A DNA stretch of 64,000 bases from Klebsormidium nitens (Eukaryota; Streptophyta; Klebsormidiophyceae; Klebsormidiales; Klebsormidiaceae). The stretch spans positions 62,001 through 126,000 of the forward strand of contig DF237132.1 of the NCBI GenBank assembly GCA_000708835.1, in the 5' to 3' direction. The translations under genes were made by a program, and so were the position numbers. The notes under the pieces were generated by a model that was not told where the DNA came from, searched no databases, and worked only from the letters and a program-made list of their open reading frames with translations. Shown here piece after piece: positions 33,905 to 47,200 of the stretch; positions within the stretch are counted from its first letter, which is position 1; every line of letters begins with the position of its first letter.

Positions 33905-35880
33905 AGCGACAGCTGGGCGCAAAGCCCGGATGCCTGCCTGTCTCGATGGCTTTATTATTCCGTCCTGTACCTCAGAAAATGTGCTCTTCCAGCTGATCAA
34001 CAAAATTTCTTCTGAGCTTGGGCCATTGGAACAAGCGGTGCTGAGTGAAGGACTATGAGTCTGACTAGCTGCGCCGGTGGGTCCTTGTAGACTGCGACTT
34101 TGCAGTCAGAATTTGAAATTTGAGGAAGCGAAGCTGAGCACAGCATGCAGCCCTGGACAGTGGTCCGTGGAGGTGCACCTACAAGTAGCCTCGGCTCTGA
34201 CCGTAACGGTCTAACGATCGGACTGGATCCAGGATACCGGACTTTAACGTACACGAGTGTCTAGAAGGTCTGTACCGTCCGATGAAAAGCTCCATGCGTA
34301 ACGACCGTCAGAATGAAAACGCGCGCGCAACTACCTAAATCGACGTCCACAGAGGACTCATTCGTATAAAACCTTTGAAGTCGACATCGACAACATGCGC
34401 AGAGCTAGGGGGGCCCAGCTAGGTACCAGGTATTGCGCGGGTATCGTGGTCCAGGTTGCATCGATGAGCGAGGGTAGGTAGGAAGCTAGCTGTAGGGGAA
34501 CGGGTGGGGTTAAGTCAGGGGTTAAGGTGTGTACTGTCTTGAAGGAGCTAATACGATATGCGCAGATGTACCTTGAGACCTTGATTATACAGACCGGCCA
34601 ATGATGATCGATGCATGCACATTGTTTCGTCGCCAGCTCTGACCAGCTTGCGTACGTCGGGTCCGACTCTATTCGATATTAAGAGCTTTTGTATGCGCAG
34701 GCCCGCATGACGTCGAGATTGTGACAGACGTACGTTGCTCGAGTCTGACTCGCTTGTCTCTTTCTCTCCATTTCAGCGGAACTTGTAAACGACGGATTGC
34801 TCCATGCACAGCATTTGCTATTTCCCCACAGCTTTGGCGTAATTGCGGATGTCGAAATAGTTCCTCTGTTAATTTTGCCATCTTCGATCATGGGATTCTG
34901 GCATGAACACTCGGATCGAGCAAACTTGAAGAATGCGAAGTCTCGGACGCGTTTGAGATGTGTTGCGACAACCATATTTGGTGACGACGAGGTGACAACA
35001 TGCACTGATTCCCTGTACTTCAAAACATGAAATAAGTATGTGCATAGCTATGTACAGCTTCTTCACATTAGAACGCCGCACAATGCAACATCAGACCTCC
35101 GATTAGCGCTGCGCTCGAAGGCAGGCTGACTTCGACAGATGATATATATCATTGAAACGCATCAGCTTGATCAGGTCTGGCCAGAAAGCTAATATAGAGT
35201 GAGTATGTGAGTATGATTGAAACGCTCGGCTAATGTATACGAAGGGCGCGGCTTATTATCAGTTCACACCAAGGTACGCATTAAAATAGACGTTGGCCCT
35301 GGTGACTTCAACCTCGTGTGGAAAACTGGCATGGTCTTTCACTTTTTCGGATGCAATTCCGACCGCAGTTTGGATCATCTTCAAGTGGATTTCAGCCACT
35401 GTGCATCAGGATCCAGATTGCGTCGTCCAACAGGATGACAATTTCTAAAAAACGTGTTGCCACCATTGCTAGCTTATTTTGCGGGTTCGATTCATGAAGT
35501 AAGTGCCATCCTCATTTTGGCGGGTATCATCCACTGACATTGTTTCTCCGGGGGCCGCGGCCCTGCCGGCCCTGTCGGCCCCATGTCTTGTGCAAGGGCA
35601 TCATAATGAGGGTATCCATCTGGATCCTTCAAACATTCTCCCTGCTACCTAATCTTCCCCCTAATATGAAGTCGCCATAAGACCACAGATTAATTTTAGT
35701 GAGTTGCGATACTTATACTGCAGTCTTTTTGCGCTGCAGTCAATCAGCCACCGGATCTTACGTTTCTTTGTTGTCTTGCTATATTGACTGCCAAAGCCAA
35801 GGTACTACCAGGTTATTAGGAATAGGAGTATTACAGAATTGCAGTATTGTACATATGAAGACAACGTGGAGGATCAGAAC
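33905..35880. other. Long intergenic region, no gene recognised
   Basis: This is the upstream region of the PIH1 gene and the 3' side of the 73-aa gene. Base composition is mixed, with a GC-rich patch near 35550-35585. Short frames at 34669-35030 and 35217-35438 have no recognisable motif and no convincing splice partners. Confidence 0.4.
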
Positions 35881-36972
35881 TCACTGCTGCTTGGCAGCCT
35901 TCTTTGCAGCATCCAACTGTTGCTTCTTCTCCGCAATCTCGTGGGCGAGCTGCTCTGCTTGTTCCAATTTCTGCTCAGCAAGCTCTTCGCGAAGCTGCAA
36001 AATGATTGCTTGAGTGAGCTTTTGAGTCAACAATGTGAATGACTCAATGCAATAAACAAAAAGTTCAGAATTCTGACCTGTGCAATGCTCGACTCGAAGC
36101 CAATGTATTGTGATATAACAGACAGCATCGCCTGCATATTCGTGCATTCAGATGCCGTGACGGAGAACGGGCAGGTTGTCAATCACAATCGCAGGAAGCA
36201 CCTTCCAGTGAAAGAGAGTGTCAAAGTGGCTGCCGGTGAGCAGTTTTTTGAAAGTTCCACAATGCCTACCTTAGTATCTTTCACAACTCCTTCCTGCAAT
36301 CAAGAATGAATAGCATTAGCAATCAGGTGCCAACCTAACACAAATCAAACAGCTCGCATAGTCACACCTGACAGAGCTTAAAGTCGAAAGAAATACTGCA
36401 GAAATCTTAGCTGGTCTCCACCTTGCACAGTTGGAGGATGTCCAATACGCTAAGTCCAGTGGCCTAAGTTTAGATGCCTTGATCAGCAAAAGGGAGCGCC
36501 ACAACAATGTATGTGAGCAATGTGAACCAGGTTCAATGCAGTTGACATCGTCATGATTCTGCAAGGTCGATCCCTTGCGGTACCTAGGATCTGGACTGCA
36601 GTTACATCCAGGGGCAACTGAGACCAAAGTGGATTCAAAGGAAGTCCTTGACAACTCCCGCGAGTATGCTTCGCTGAATTCACAATGCTCTGAGAGAAGC
36701 TGACCTGAGTAGAAAGCTGAGTCCAGATACTGGATTTGGACAACTGAACTGGACTTTACCAAGCCTGCGCTCAACCAAACCCTCACTATATGACATGATA
36801 GGTATGTAAAATGAAACAAAAGCATATTCGTAAATTATGAAGTACTGAGAGATGTTTCTTGAAGGCAAGCAAATCTCAAGCAGCTTACCAGCGACTCCTC
36901 AGCTGCAGCTTTAGCTTCGTCATGAGTGTGCTGGTGCTCTGGGTCTGCGTGATGGTGGCCAGTGCTCGCCAT
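35881..36972 (-). CDS. Small His-rich/coiled-coil protein, 73 residues
   Basis: Three exons, 36972-36889, 36293-36270 and 35994-35881, join in phase 0 from ATG to TGA. The middle exon is only 24 nt (EGVVKDTK). The N-terminus is His-rich (TGHHHADPEHQHTHDEAKAA). The C-terminal half is a heptad-like Glu/Lys/Leu/Ala helix (LREELAEQKLEQAEQLAHEI) ending KKAAKQQ. No signal peptide or membrane segment is seen, and no family is recognised. Clean splice signals (gtaagc, gtaggc, tgcag acceptors) and an uninterrupted phase support a real gene. Its role is unknown; a small metal-binding or stress-type helical protein would be speculation. Confidence 0.6.
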
Positions 36973-37916
36973 GACTCTGTTGGGACTTATTCCTGGAATC
37001 AAATTGGGCTAACCAGTTTGTCTGTGGGTTCAATCAATAAAATATGGGGACTCCCTGAGAAATGACGGCGGAGTTGAAAACTTTTTGAAAGGAAGCAAGG
37101 AGCATATACATACCTGAGGCTGACCAGTCTGCTTTCTCAAACGTGCTTCTCTTTCTGGCATCTGCTCTTTACTGCGATGCTGCTTGAAGTTGTACTATAG
37201 GGACCTAGTAGCAATGCTGGGCAAGAGCCGGGCCGGGGAATGTCTCCACAAACAACGAATTACGCTTTGCCAAGTGGATTGCCAACGTGGCAGCACCTGA
37301 CGTCACGTATCCAGCTGTCAGGACGAATCCCGTCTGGTGGTCCGTTCCTAAAACCGATGATCCAACGGTAGCGGTCAAAAGCAGCCGACCACAGTCTCAT
37401 CTATCATTCGTTCCGCCTGTATCCAATCGGACGGTCTGCGTCTGCTTGGATGCAACCGGGATCCAACGATCGTAAACATCGCCACACGCAGCGACAATCT
37501 ATCGACCGTCGATAAAAACCGTCCATGTAGAGCGCTTTCACCACGTTGCGTGCATGCAAAAATTGCATGCAGGCCAAGCCTTAGCCAAAGGACCCCTTCC
37601 AAGTGGCCGCCTCGCAATGGCCAGCAGCCCTTCTTCAGGATGATGTGGCTCCCAATTGCAGTTCCCCAGTGAGGGCGGAGCTCCTTTGGCATACGTTGAT
37701 CGCCACGTCCCTTCATGAGCTGTCTTCTCTGCAGTGGAACTGTGGAAGGAAGCTCAAAAGCACTGCACCAAAAGCTCTTGTAATCCTTGCCGATTCCTCA
37801 TTCACAGACACCAAGTTGCTTACACACCTCTCACCGGCAACAATCTTCGAAAAAGCTAGCTTGATCACCTTCCTTCACCGTTAGAAACCGCCCGTAGAAA
37901 GCTAAGATCAGCGAAA
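36973..37916. promoter_or_regulatory. Divergent 5' interval between the 73-aa gene and the rubredoxin-like gene
   Basis: The two start codons point away from each other across 944 bp, so both promoters must lie here. No specific element was identified, and the short open frames within (for example 37287-37475) have no motif. Confidence 0.35.
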
Positions 37917-40027
37917 ATGGCTTCCAGCATGATGACCAGGGCCGTCTCCAGCGGCGCGGCGTTCGCCGCCGCGCCCATGGATCGCATGACGAGGCAAAGC
38001 ATGACCGCACGGCCGGCATTCATGGGGTCTGCCATCAGGGCTGTTAGGCCGGCAGGTAGGTTGTTTCATGACGTGCTGGAAAGCCAACAATATACTTTTG
38101 TAGGCTATGCTTGAGCTCGCCAATGCAGGGGTGGCAATAACAGTCACTGCGCAGGGTTCTGCGGGACGGGCATTGCCTTGAATGAAGATGTACCATTGTC
38201 TGAGCGTGTGACACTACTTCTCACAGCTCAGCGGTACTTGAGCAATGGCCTCAGATGGCCTCTTTGAGTTTAAGATATTGGCCTGCGGTTCTTCAAAAAA
38301 CCTCCTTGACGTTGGGTTTATTGCATTTCACTGCAAGTGCCGCTGAGGTCAGGAGGAGTCCAGTCATGCCCATAACTCCTGCTCAGGGTGATGTTTGGAA
38401 CCGAGAGTCAGGGACAATGACTGGCTGCGCATTGTCAAATTCTTTGAAGAACCCCAGGAATGTGCTTAATACTCAAGAGTGCAGAAGTCCTTTGTGTCTG
38501 GCACCAGCAAGACGATTGGTTGTGTCTGCAAGCACTTAATAAGGTCTTCTCTTTATTTCATGTAGTTATGTCCCGGTCAAGCCGCGGCCTGTCTGTGCGC
38601 GCGGACGCCAAGGTGCAGCCCACAGAGAGGACTGGCGAGGCGGACCAGGGCAGCGTGCGGAGCGGTGTGAGTGGCAATGAGGCGCCCAGGGGACACATGA
38701 CCACAAACGCCCCTCTTGGCCAGGGCAAGGTGCGGTTCTGTTCCTGCATTAAGTTTTGCATGCATTTTGCTTGGGTTGCCTATGTCCTGCCTGGACATTG
38801 GCAAACCACCTGCGAACTGACTGATGTTGGCAGACTTGCTCTGATTATAGTGAGGGAACTCAAGAGCGACACGTGAATCTACTTGGAGAATGATTACGAG
38901 TGGACATACACCCCCTCTTACGGTTTACATTCTTGGAAAATGACAGTAGTCCTACGGTTTGAAATGACATTTGACTCTGGGCTGGGCTCAAAGAACCACT
39001 GCGAAGGCGACAATGTGTGGACCTTGGTGCTTTTACGCAAAATGACGAATTCAGGAAATATTCATCAAAGAGGTATGAAGCTAATGTAGTCAGATTTCAG
39101 CTTGTTACCTACTTGCATTTCTTAGTCCTTCCTCTGCAATCATTCATCACTGTGTCAGTCATTCAATTAAATCTGTTTGTACGAGGAGAAAAGCTCGCCA
39201 TTGAGAGGTTGGTTTGCGCACTCAAATTCCACACACCCTCTTCATATGGCGAGATGCGTCCTTTAAGTGGTCAATATTGTGTGTGCTTGACATACCACAT
39301 TCTTATGAGAACGGACTCATACTTGCAGGGCCCTGTGGGTGAGAGGATCGCTTACCTGTGCAACTCCTGCGGATATGTGTATGACCAGGAGACGCCCTGG
39401 GAGGATGTTGCTGACGACTATCAGTGCCCAGGTAAACTTCTTTGCCGTTTCTGATTGACGGTGATTTGTCATGATCGTACGAACCGTTTCTATAATGGCC
39501 AGTTGGCCAGTGAAGTATAGAGCTCTACCATCAAGTCGCAGTTGACCGACTGTCAATGCAACCCGTGCAATTTAGGGGTTCACCGTTCACCAACAATATA
39601 GGGGAACGAAATGAACGCTTGTTTACTGCACGAAAGAACATCGGATTAGATGTACAAAACACCACCTGGACTAGACAGAAACATACAGGAAGGACAGGAA
39701 GACTTTGTTATTATACATTCCCAATAACCACACATTCAATCCTTTGCCCTGGTACTAGCTTTAGTTGCCGGTTCAAAAGTCCGGCCGACTTGATCAGACG
39801 TTTCCTGGCTTCTGTTCGGAAGATTGTAGTATCCAATCATCTCGATTCAAAATAAATTTGAATCGATATGTCGCATTCGGAAAATATTGCGCACCTGGGA
39901 AGTTGACCTGACTTGTACTCATGAATAGCTCGTTACCTTTGCAGTTTGCTCAGCGCCCAAGGAGTCCTTCACCGTCCAAAACGCAACAGTCGGAGAGATG
40001 GAGCAGCTCGACGATGAGAAAGCGTAG
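37917..40027 (+). CDS. Rubredoxin-like protein, probably plastid-targeted
   Basis: Exons 37917-38055, 38566-38729, 39329-39431 and 39945-40027 give 162 residues in phase. Residues 1 to about 60 are rich in Ser, Ala, Arg and Met with almost no acid, ending LSVRADAK, which suits a chloroplast transit peptide cut near V-R-A. A polar linker follows. The C-terminus is a rubredoxin core, IAYLCNSCGYVYDQETPWED then DYQCPVCSAPKESF. Its two C-x2-C pairs would bind one iron for electron transfer. The loop between the YD turn and TPWED is about ten residues shorter than in bacterial rubredoxins, which have G-D-P-x-x-G-I-x-P-G-T there. Unlike the photosystem-II rubredoxin RBD1, no C-terminal membrane helix is seen; unlike ENH1, no PDZ domain. 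Confidence 0.85.
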
Positions 40028-41233
40028 GTCTAATGAAGGACTGATAGCGTAATTGATTTTGTGTCGTGTTGAGGAAATTGTTAGCGTTGCCAAATATTGA
40101 TTGTGACCTCGATCAGGAACATTTTGTTGTGGAAGCTGACGGTGTGACGGTTGTGCCGAAAGGCGGAAAACATTGTACAGCGTTGTAATCTATAGACCTA
40201 GTGTGTGCTCTTTTGAAAGGGATAGCTAGGTTTAGTAAGCCTCGTGCACAGTGACGAGTTTGTCAAACAAGCAAACTGGACGCAACGAAGGATGGGAACT
40301 AAGCAACATCCAAACTGAAGAGAAGGTTTTTAACGGAAAATTGTGACTCGCGAATCTGCAACTTACACACGTAACGCTGCCAGAAGGATCAATTGGTGTG
40401 TGCACACTGTGCGAGAAGGAAACAGTTCTGTCAACTCGTGTTGCAAGATATGTTTGTGTGTGGAATGACAAGTACAAACCATCGAAAATGGGAAAAACAA
40501 ATTCTGACTGCTGTCGCACGTGTGCGCGCTGATTCACTCACAATTCGCCTGAAAAGTGAAGTATGAAATAAGAAATTATCATTATAGTGCATGGGGAAAG
40601 TTGAATTGTGGGGCGTACATCCTCGAATCAATGTTTACACTTGCCAAATCGCAAATTCAGCGTTATAGTTCGAAACTATGAAATTCCGACCTGTGGACTG
40701 ATCGACTGAATCTTGTAGAATATATTGTGTGCAAGCGGATATGGCATGTGCAAATATATTACCATGTACACTTTTACTTTACATTACATTTAGTAACGAA
40801 ACCTATATATTTAACATTAGGCTTCCCAATCGTACCTAGCAATTGACAGATTGACTCGTGTGATCTATGTGCGATCCGTTGGTGCAGTATTTCGTGTGAG
40901 CTAATTCTACGATCGACTTCACTGCATGCAATGATATATGACAGAGTCCTTCGATCATTACCTTTTATTACGTTTACACTTTTCCGGTGCAGTACACGGC
41001 GTTGGAATATAAGGCCGCGCGGAAGATGCGTTTTATATCACGTAAGAGTACATTTTGTCTGCATGCGGCAAAGATCGACACGAACCACTCTGGTATTGTG
41101 ATATATCAATGGCCGCATATGTGAGCAGATAAGATCTTGACCTGGATCAGGAACTTTGATAGGATAACCTCAAGCAGGCTGGAAAAAAGCAACCTGCTCC
41201 GGACGATACGCTGACCATTCGCGCCACAGCAAT
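40028..41233. other. AT-rich intergenic region between convergent genes
   Basis: This holds the 3' ends of the rubredoxin-like (+) and WDR7-like (-) genes. No coding frame, tRNA-like fold or clear repeat was recognised. Confidence 0.4.
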
Positions 41234-44200
41234 TCAAATGGTAAACGTCCCAATCTCGGCGTTGTTCCTATAAAGCGTCACCGTCCGATCCTGCTTGGGT
41301 TCCAGCCGCAGGCTCAGATCCAGCCCCTGCGTCACCGCACTCAGATACTCTATTGACGTTCTCCGACTCCGGCTCATTTCCCCAGTTCTCGCGCCCAATT
41401 TTGGCTCAAGTCCTGACGAGCCCAGACCCGGCAAAGGCGGAAGCACCACCATTTTACTGCACTGCACGAGCGTGCTGGTTCGGCGCATGTTCGCCCACCA
41501 AGCGGCGCCGAGGTTCCACCACCGCAGCGCGGAATTCGGGCGGGAATAGGCGACCACGCCCTCGCCGTCCGATGAGAAACAGACGGCCGCGATGCTGCCG
41601 TACGTGGTCGCGGCGGCGCCCTCGGCTTTGGAGAGGACGTGCGAGAGCGTGGCGTTGACGCCGTTGTGCGTCGCGGGCCCGCCGCTCGCGTCGAGGACGC
41701 GCATCTGCGGGTGGGGAAGACGGGCTGCTTAGAAGCGGCCCGACACTAGACGCGCGTCTGTACCGGACGATATTCGTAGGCGAATCTGTTGGATGATCAG
41801 AGTCCTTTGAGTCCGTTTTTAATTCAGAATACCAGACCGGTAGAGCAGGCCATAGGCTGCATGGCCAGTCCGCACCAATCGGCTGACAAGCTAGCCGCCC
41901 AACACTCTAGACAACTTTTGCAAACTGTCTTCCGACTTTCCCAATAGCTGTACTTGAAACGCACGACAAGTAATGCAATTGTCCCATCTTGACATTACGT
42001 TCTGGAATGCATTCTGAAGGGCTGAGTCAGCGCCATGGTCCACATCGACCCATGATCCGCAGCCATGCCGCTGAGGCAATTTTCCCATCGCGCTGCGGTC
42101 GAAACGACTCACCTTGAATGCATTTTGAAGATCGTACACGTCGATCTTGAGCGCGTTGGCATCCCCGATGGGGTCGCCCACCGCGAGCCGCATGCTCTCC
42201 TGGTGGTAGGCGACCATGGGGTATATTCTCACCAGCTCCAGTAGCACCTGCGGGCAGGAGCGAGAGTGCGATCATTGTGGTCCTCGCAAGAGCCGGTGGG
42301 ATGTCTGCAGTTGACGTCAGTGCGGTCAGCGAAAGGGGGCGTGCAAGCGAAGGGAGCCGTGCTCGATAAGTTCACGTGCCATGCAATACCAGCGAATGCG
42401 GGTTGGAACCAGAACCGACCAGCGGACTCGCATGGTGTTCTTATCAAATTGGGGTGACAGGGACAATCGACATCCAAGCGCAAAAGAAAGACTGGCTCTT
42501 GCGAAGGTAGGAGTGCTAGAGCTGGGAGATGCGTCTCCAACGGTAACGACAGGGCTTGCAACGTAAGAGCGGGGCACTCAGCAGAAGAACCCGAAATGAC
42601 AGGATGAAAAGTTGAGGGATAAGGGGAGGTGCTGGGAAGAACGTGGAGGACCACATCGAGAAGGATGAGTAGCAACGTACAGGAAAGGGGGGGAAAGGCC
42701 CCAAGAAAAGGCTCGCTTTGCGTTTTTTTCAGGAGAATGGATCAGCTTTCAGGACACGCAACCACAAGGAAACCACAGAAGAAAGAACTGAAGGATGCGG
42801 ACACGAGCAGATTAAGAAGCTCTGCGCGACCGCACCTCCTGACCATGCCCAACCGCACCTCCTGACAAACGCCACCAGCACGCAGCCAGCGGACGGCTGG
42901 TTGCGCCTAACGAGGGGTGACTTGAACTGTGTATTAACTCGTGAAGCTGTCTATCACAATCTTGCTCTGACAGAGGATGCTTCCATCAGAAGGTACACTT
43001 GATGGCACTCAACGAATTTGAAGGACAAAGGATGGCAAGTAGTCGTTCCTGTACCGATCTGGAAACCAACGCGGCTTACCGCCATCGCAGTCTGGAGGCA
43101 GACTTTGCGGAGTGCGGGCAGCGCGGGATCGATGACGTGGACGACGACCGCGACGAGCTGGCTCAGGTGGGGCACGAGCACGCGCGAGTTGGCGCGCACC
43201 GCGCGGATGAGCGCCATAAGCGCGGTCAGGTGCGCGGGCGACTCGGGGGACACCGTGTCGCACTGGTGCTGCATCGGGGAAGGGGAACCGGTTAGTTGAG
43301 CGGAAGTGAGAAACAGACCTGGACTTGTTCGATTTCCCCGTTCCCCAGATTAGTTAAGCGGGAGTTTGAGCTGATCTTGGGAAACACGGTCTTGCACTGG
43401 TGCTGCATGGGGGAAGGGGACTTAAAGTTACGGCTTCCTTAAAATCCAAAGCAAGGAGGAGTGTGCCACGAACTTGCCCGTCTGCTTCATATTGCCTTGC
43501 AATTCGTTCTGCTGTGCGTTGAGACAGAAGCAGACCTACAAGTGCCCGAGCACAGTTTTGGATGTTAAATGCCAATGAAGGCCTATCAGCTCAAGTAGCG
43601 GTTGCAGTGCTCTCCCTAAAAGGTGACATGGTTTTGCACTAGTCGCCAAGAATAATCGACCGGGTTCTCGCTCTTATGAAAGCCCCTGTGGCTGCTTTTA
43701 TCAAGCTTACTTTCGGAGAGCCGTCTAGCTTTGGTCGTGCGGGGGAAGCGGGACCGTTATCCAGAAGAGCAACATTTCTCTCTTTTCATCTCAGCTTGAG
43801 GCACAATTTGGACTCAAGGACCGGCATACGAAAGCCGCTGTGCCTTTTGCAATTCCGCAGCGCCCCGATCGACCTACATGATGATCAAGCGGACCTCACA
43901 TCTTCTTCTGCGGCAATCCTCGTCAAAGCCGAGCCACAATCCAAACCTAACCCCAACTCTAAGCAACCTCAAACGCAAACTCAGGCCCAACCCCCACTTC
44001 GAGAGCGAAACTGAACCCCAATCGTAAAACTCCGAAGCCCCTTACCCTTACGACCTGCAGAAATCCCGGTAGGTCTGCCGCAGCCAGCGCCGGCAGCAAA
44101 TTGCTCGCCAGACTCTCGCGCACCACCATCGCGACGGCGGGAGAGATCCCGCCTTCTCCCGATGGGGTTTTGGGGGTTTCCGACTTCGCTTTCGCTCCGC

Positions 44201-47200
44201 TCAGGCGCTCCGTCATGCCAAGGACTTGCGACACGAGCTGGTTCAGCGAGCCAAGGAGGGGCTGCCACGTGGCGACCATCCCCTCCGCGAGGACCTCGGC
44301 GGCGGTGGCGGAGTGGCGGCCCGCGCCGACGTCGGCTGACGTCAGCAGCTGAAGGAGGTAGGGGGCGACGATGGCGGGGAGGTCGGGGCGAACTAGAGAA
44401 GGGTACCTGAGGGGGGCGCGAAGAACCAATGTTATGGTGGACGAGGGGGACTCTCTCTGAAGAAGGGTTGGTCTGCCACAAAGGGCCATCGAAGTTTGAA
44501 GAAAACCCATTGTGAAGCGCGCCTAGCGCCTTGAGGTATCTGTGTGGATTAGAGCGGTATTGTTGTGTATTGTGGCATCCCCCAACAAAAATCCTGCTCA
44601 ATGAAGGCAAAGCAGGCTTGTCCCGAGCTAGAAAGAATAGTCCCTACCGTTCAAATCAAGAACGTGACGCTCAAGTTCAGACTTAAGGAGCTCTTTCATG
44701 AGGACGTGCGCAAACCAGCCTACAGCCTTTTGAACCTTACGAAGCCACTTTTGTTTGGAAGAAACTGCTCTCCTTACCAGACGGACAGAGCAGCCGCCAC
44801 GACCACGCGGGCCGCCTTTGCGTCCTGGCGGGATCCCCCGATCACGCTCGCCCAGTCGTGCCCGTCCTCCGACTCCAGCCATCCGACCACATCCGCCCGG
44901 GTGCCCTCCCACCGCTCAACGCCCCACTCGCCCTTGCCCGGGAAATCTTCTCGGGGCGTGCCAGGCCTGAAAGAGTGATAGAAAATCAGAAACCATCGGA
45001 CGGAGCGCAGAAGTTTGGAATGGCTGGGGGACAGTTGAGAACCGTGTCGCTACCGTCTGTCTTTTCGGCGTCGTAAAATAAACGTTCCGAATTCATCGTT
45101 GCAATATGCGTAGACCTGTTGGCGCAAACCCTTTGTCGAACCCCATTCAACGCATTTGAGCTGCCCACAGCTAAATCGTGCAGATTTGAGTTCTTTCGTG
45201 TGAAGAACGGACGGTCGCGACACGGTTCTGTCCATCGTGAGCTTTTGCAATCCGCCTGCCATGTACCTTCGATCCATTCATTTCTACAACAGGAACGGAA
45301 GAGGACTAGAAAGCATGCGATTTTCTTCGTCAATATGCAGCATGGCCGGCACTTTGCCGCTCGACAAATGATAGGAGGCGCATTTGGGGCTCGCAAAGAA
45401 GACGCATGAGACGAGTCCCTTGCTGAAAGCACCCTCTCGGCACCCTCGTTGTTGCCTCGCTGTGATTTTTCCTAGAATTTGGATTACAAGCAATCACGTG
45501 AAGAACGTGCGAGGGAGGGCGAATACAAGCGCCTCTCGTTGTCTAGAATTTTGACGGCTTTCCTCACCGGCAGATAAAACTTAGCTTCTTTCTGTCCGCA
45601 GCCTCCGCAGCAAACAATCAAGGGTTTCTACAGGGTAAGCAGCTCTAATCACGTTCTACAACTCCTGGATCTTTGTCGGCCCCAAATCGACTCGGCTCGC
45701 TGAAAAGGCTTCGATTTTCACACTACGTTTGAGGAGGCGCAGGATACCTCAACCAAGATCACACGATCAACAGAAGACTTTAAAAGACAAAGCAAAAAGG
45801 AAAGAGCCGCGGCGCACCTTGACGGCGGTCCCCGCAGGAGGTCCGGCAGCGCGCGGAGGGCGGCGTTGTGGAAGAGCGAGCGCGCCGCCTGGCGCAGGTG
45901 CTCGCACGAGTCCTGCCAGAAGCACGCAAACACCTCCAGCGACGGGGGGGCCATCCCGCGCAGCTTCTCCACCAGGCCGCGGCTGTACTGGGCCGCAAGC
46001 ATGCTGCACAGAGGACGGAACAATCGTTAAGCTTGCGCTTGCATGGAGATATCTCTGTGCGTTCTGGGCATCCGTAGGTACATATTCCACGCCATGCTTC
46101 GTTGGTCGATCTCTCCAATGTTCCATTTCGTCTTTGATTGGCAAGAACTGAGCATGACGCCCAGAAGATCACGCTGGAGGCAGTCTGTCCGGTAACCTGC
46201 GACTTGCGCGAACAGGTCCATTTCTGCTTCTTGCGCAAGTCGCAATACATCTCGGGACCTGAAACCCTGGAAGGACGACAAGCTTCTATTTGCCTGCACA
46301 TATTAGCACCTTTGTGATAGTGCGGACTGAACAAAGATTTAGTTACCCGCCAATCCAGTTACACATCCGCTGCATGCGCGACCTTGTCCTCTCACTTCTG
46401 ATGCATGTCTAGCTAGCTGACTGGAAACTGCCACCAGACTCCGCGCAACTCAGCGACCCGAGACGGTCGGACCCCCTGCAGGATTCCCACAACCAATGAC
46501 GCACCTGCACGCCCCGCGCGCGTTCTTGGACAGCAGCATGAGCCGCTGCGCGAGCGCGACCATCGTGAGCGCGCGCACCGCCGAGAACTCGGGGCTCGCG
46601 CGCCAGAACTCGTGCCGGCTGCGGGGGGCCGGGAACAGCAGCGTCATCGCCCCCTTGTCGCCCATCAGCCCCGGCCCGATACGCAAATCTTCTCCCGGGG
46701 GGGTCACCCCGAGCACGTCTTTCAGCTGTTGATCCAGGTCGGGGGACACCCCCCAAAGGTGCAGGAACGCGAGCGACATGCGCAGCGCACTCCCCTCGAC
46801 CGACCACAGCTTGTTCTCGTCCGTCGCTTTTTGTTCTGCCAGGGCGGCCGACAAGCCCCCCTTGCCGGGGGTCTGGGGCTTGGCGCCGTCGGAAGGTTTG
46901 GGCGAGGGGCCGGGGGTGCCGAGGTCCGAAGAGATGCCCGCCAGTTCGGGGGCCATGAGCATCATAAGATCGTACTGTAGAGCGGCGACCCCCGGGAGGG
47001 GGCACGTGCCCCGGATCGGCTGCTGGGGGGTCCGCACGTCTGCCACGTTCGCCCCCTCTTTCACGCGCGGTTTGGGCCCCCCGCTGACGTCACCGCCGCC
47101 CCCCCGATCCCCCGCCTTCGACACCAGGTTCGAGAACGCGGTCTTCAAGCCGGGAGCGTCGTCCTTGCCTCCGCCGGTGAAGAGCGCCGTCAGATTCGAC

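Noticed and set aside
35550-35585. Possible regulatory hairpin in a GC-rich patch (gccgcggccctgccggccct)
   Set aside because: It is a simple low-complexity run with no gene nearby and no well-formed stem.
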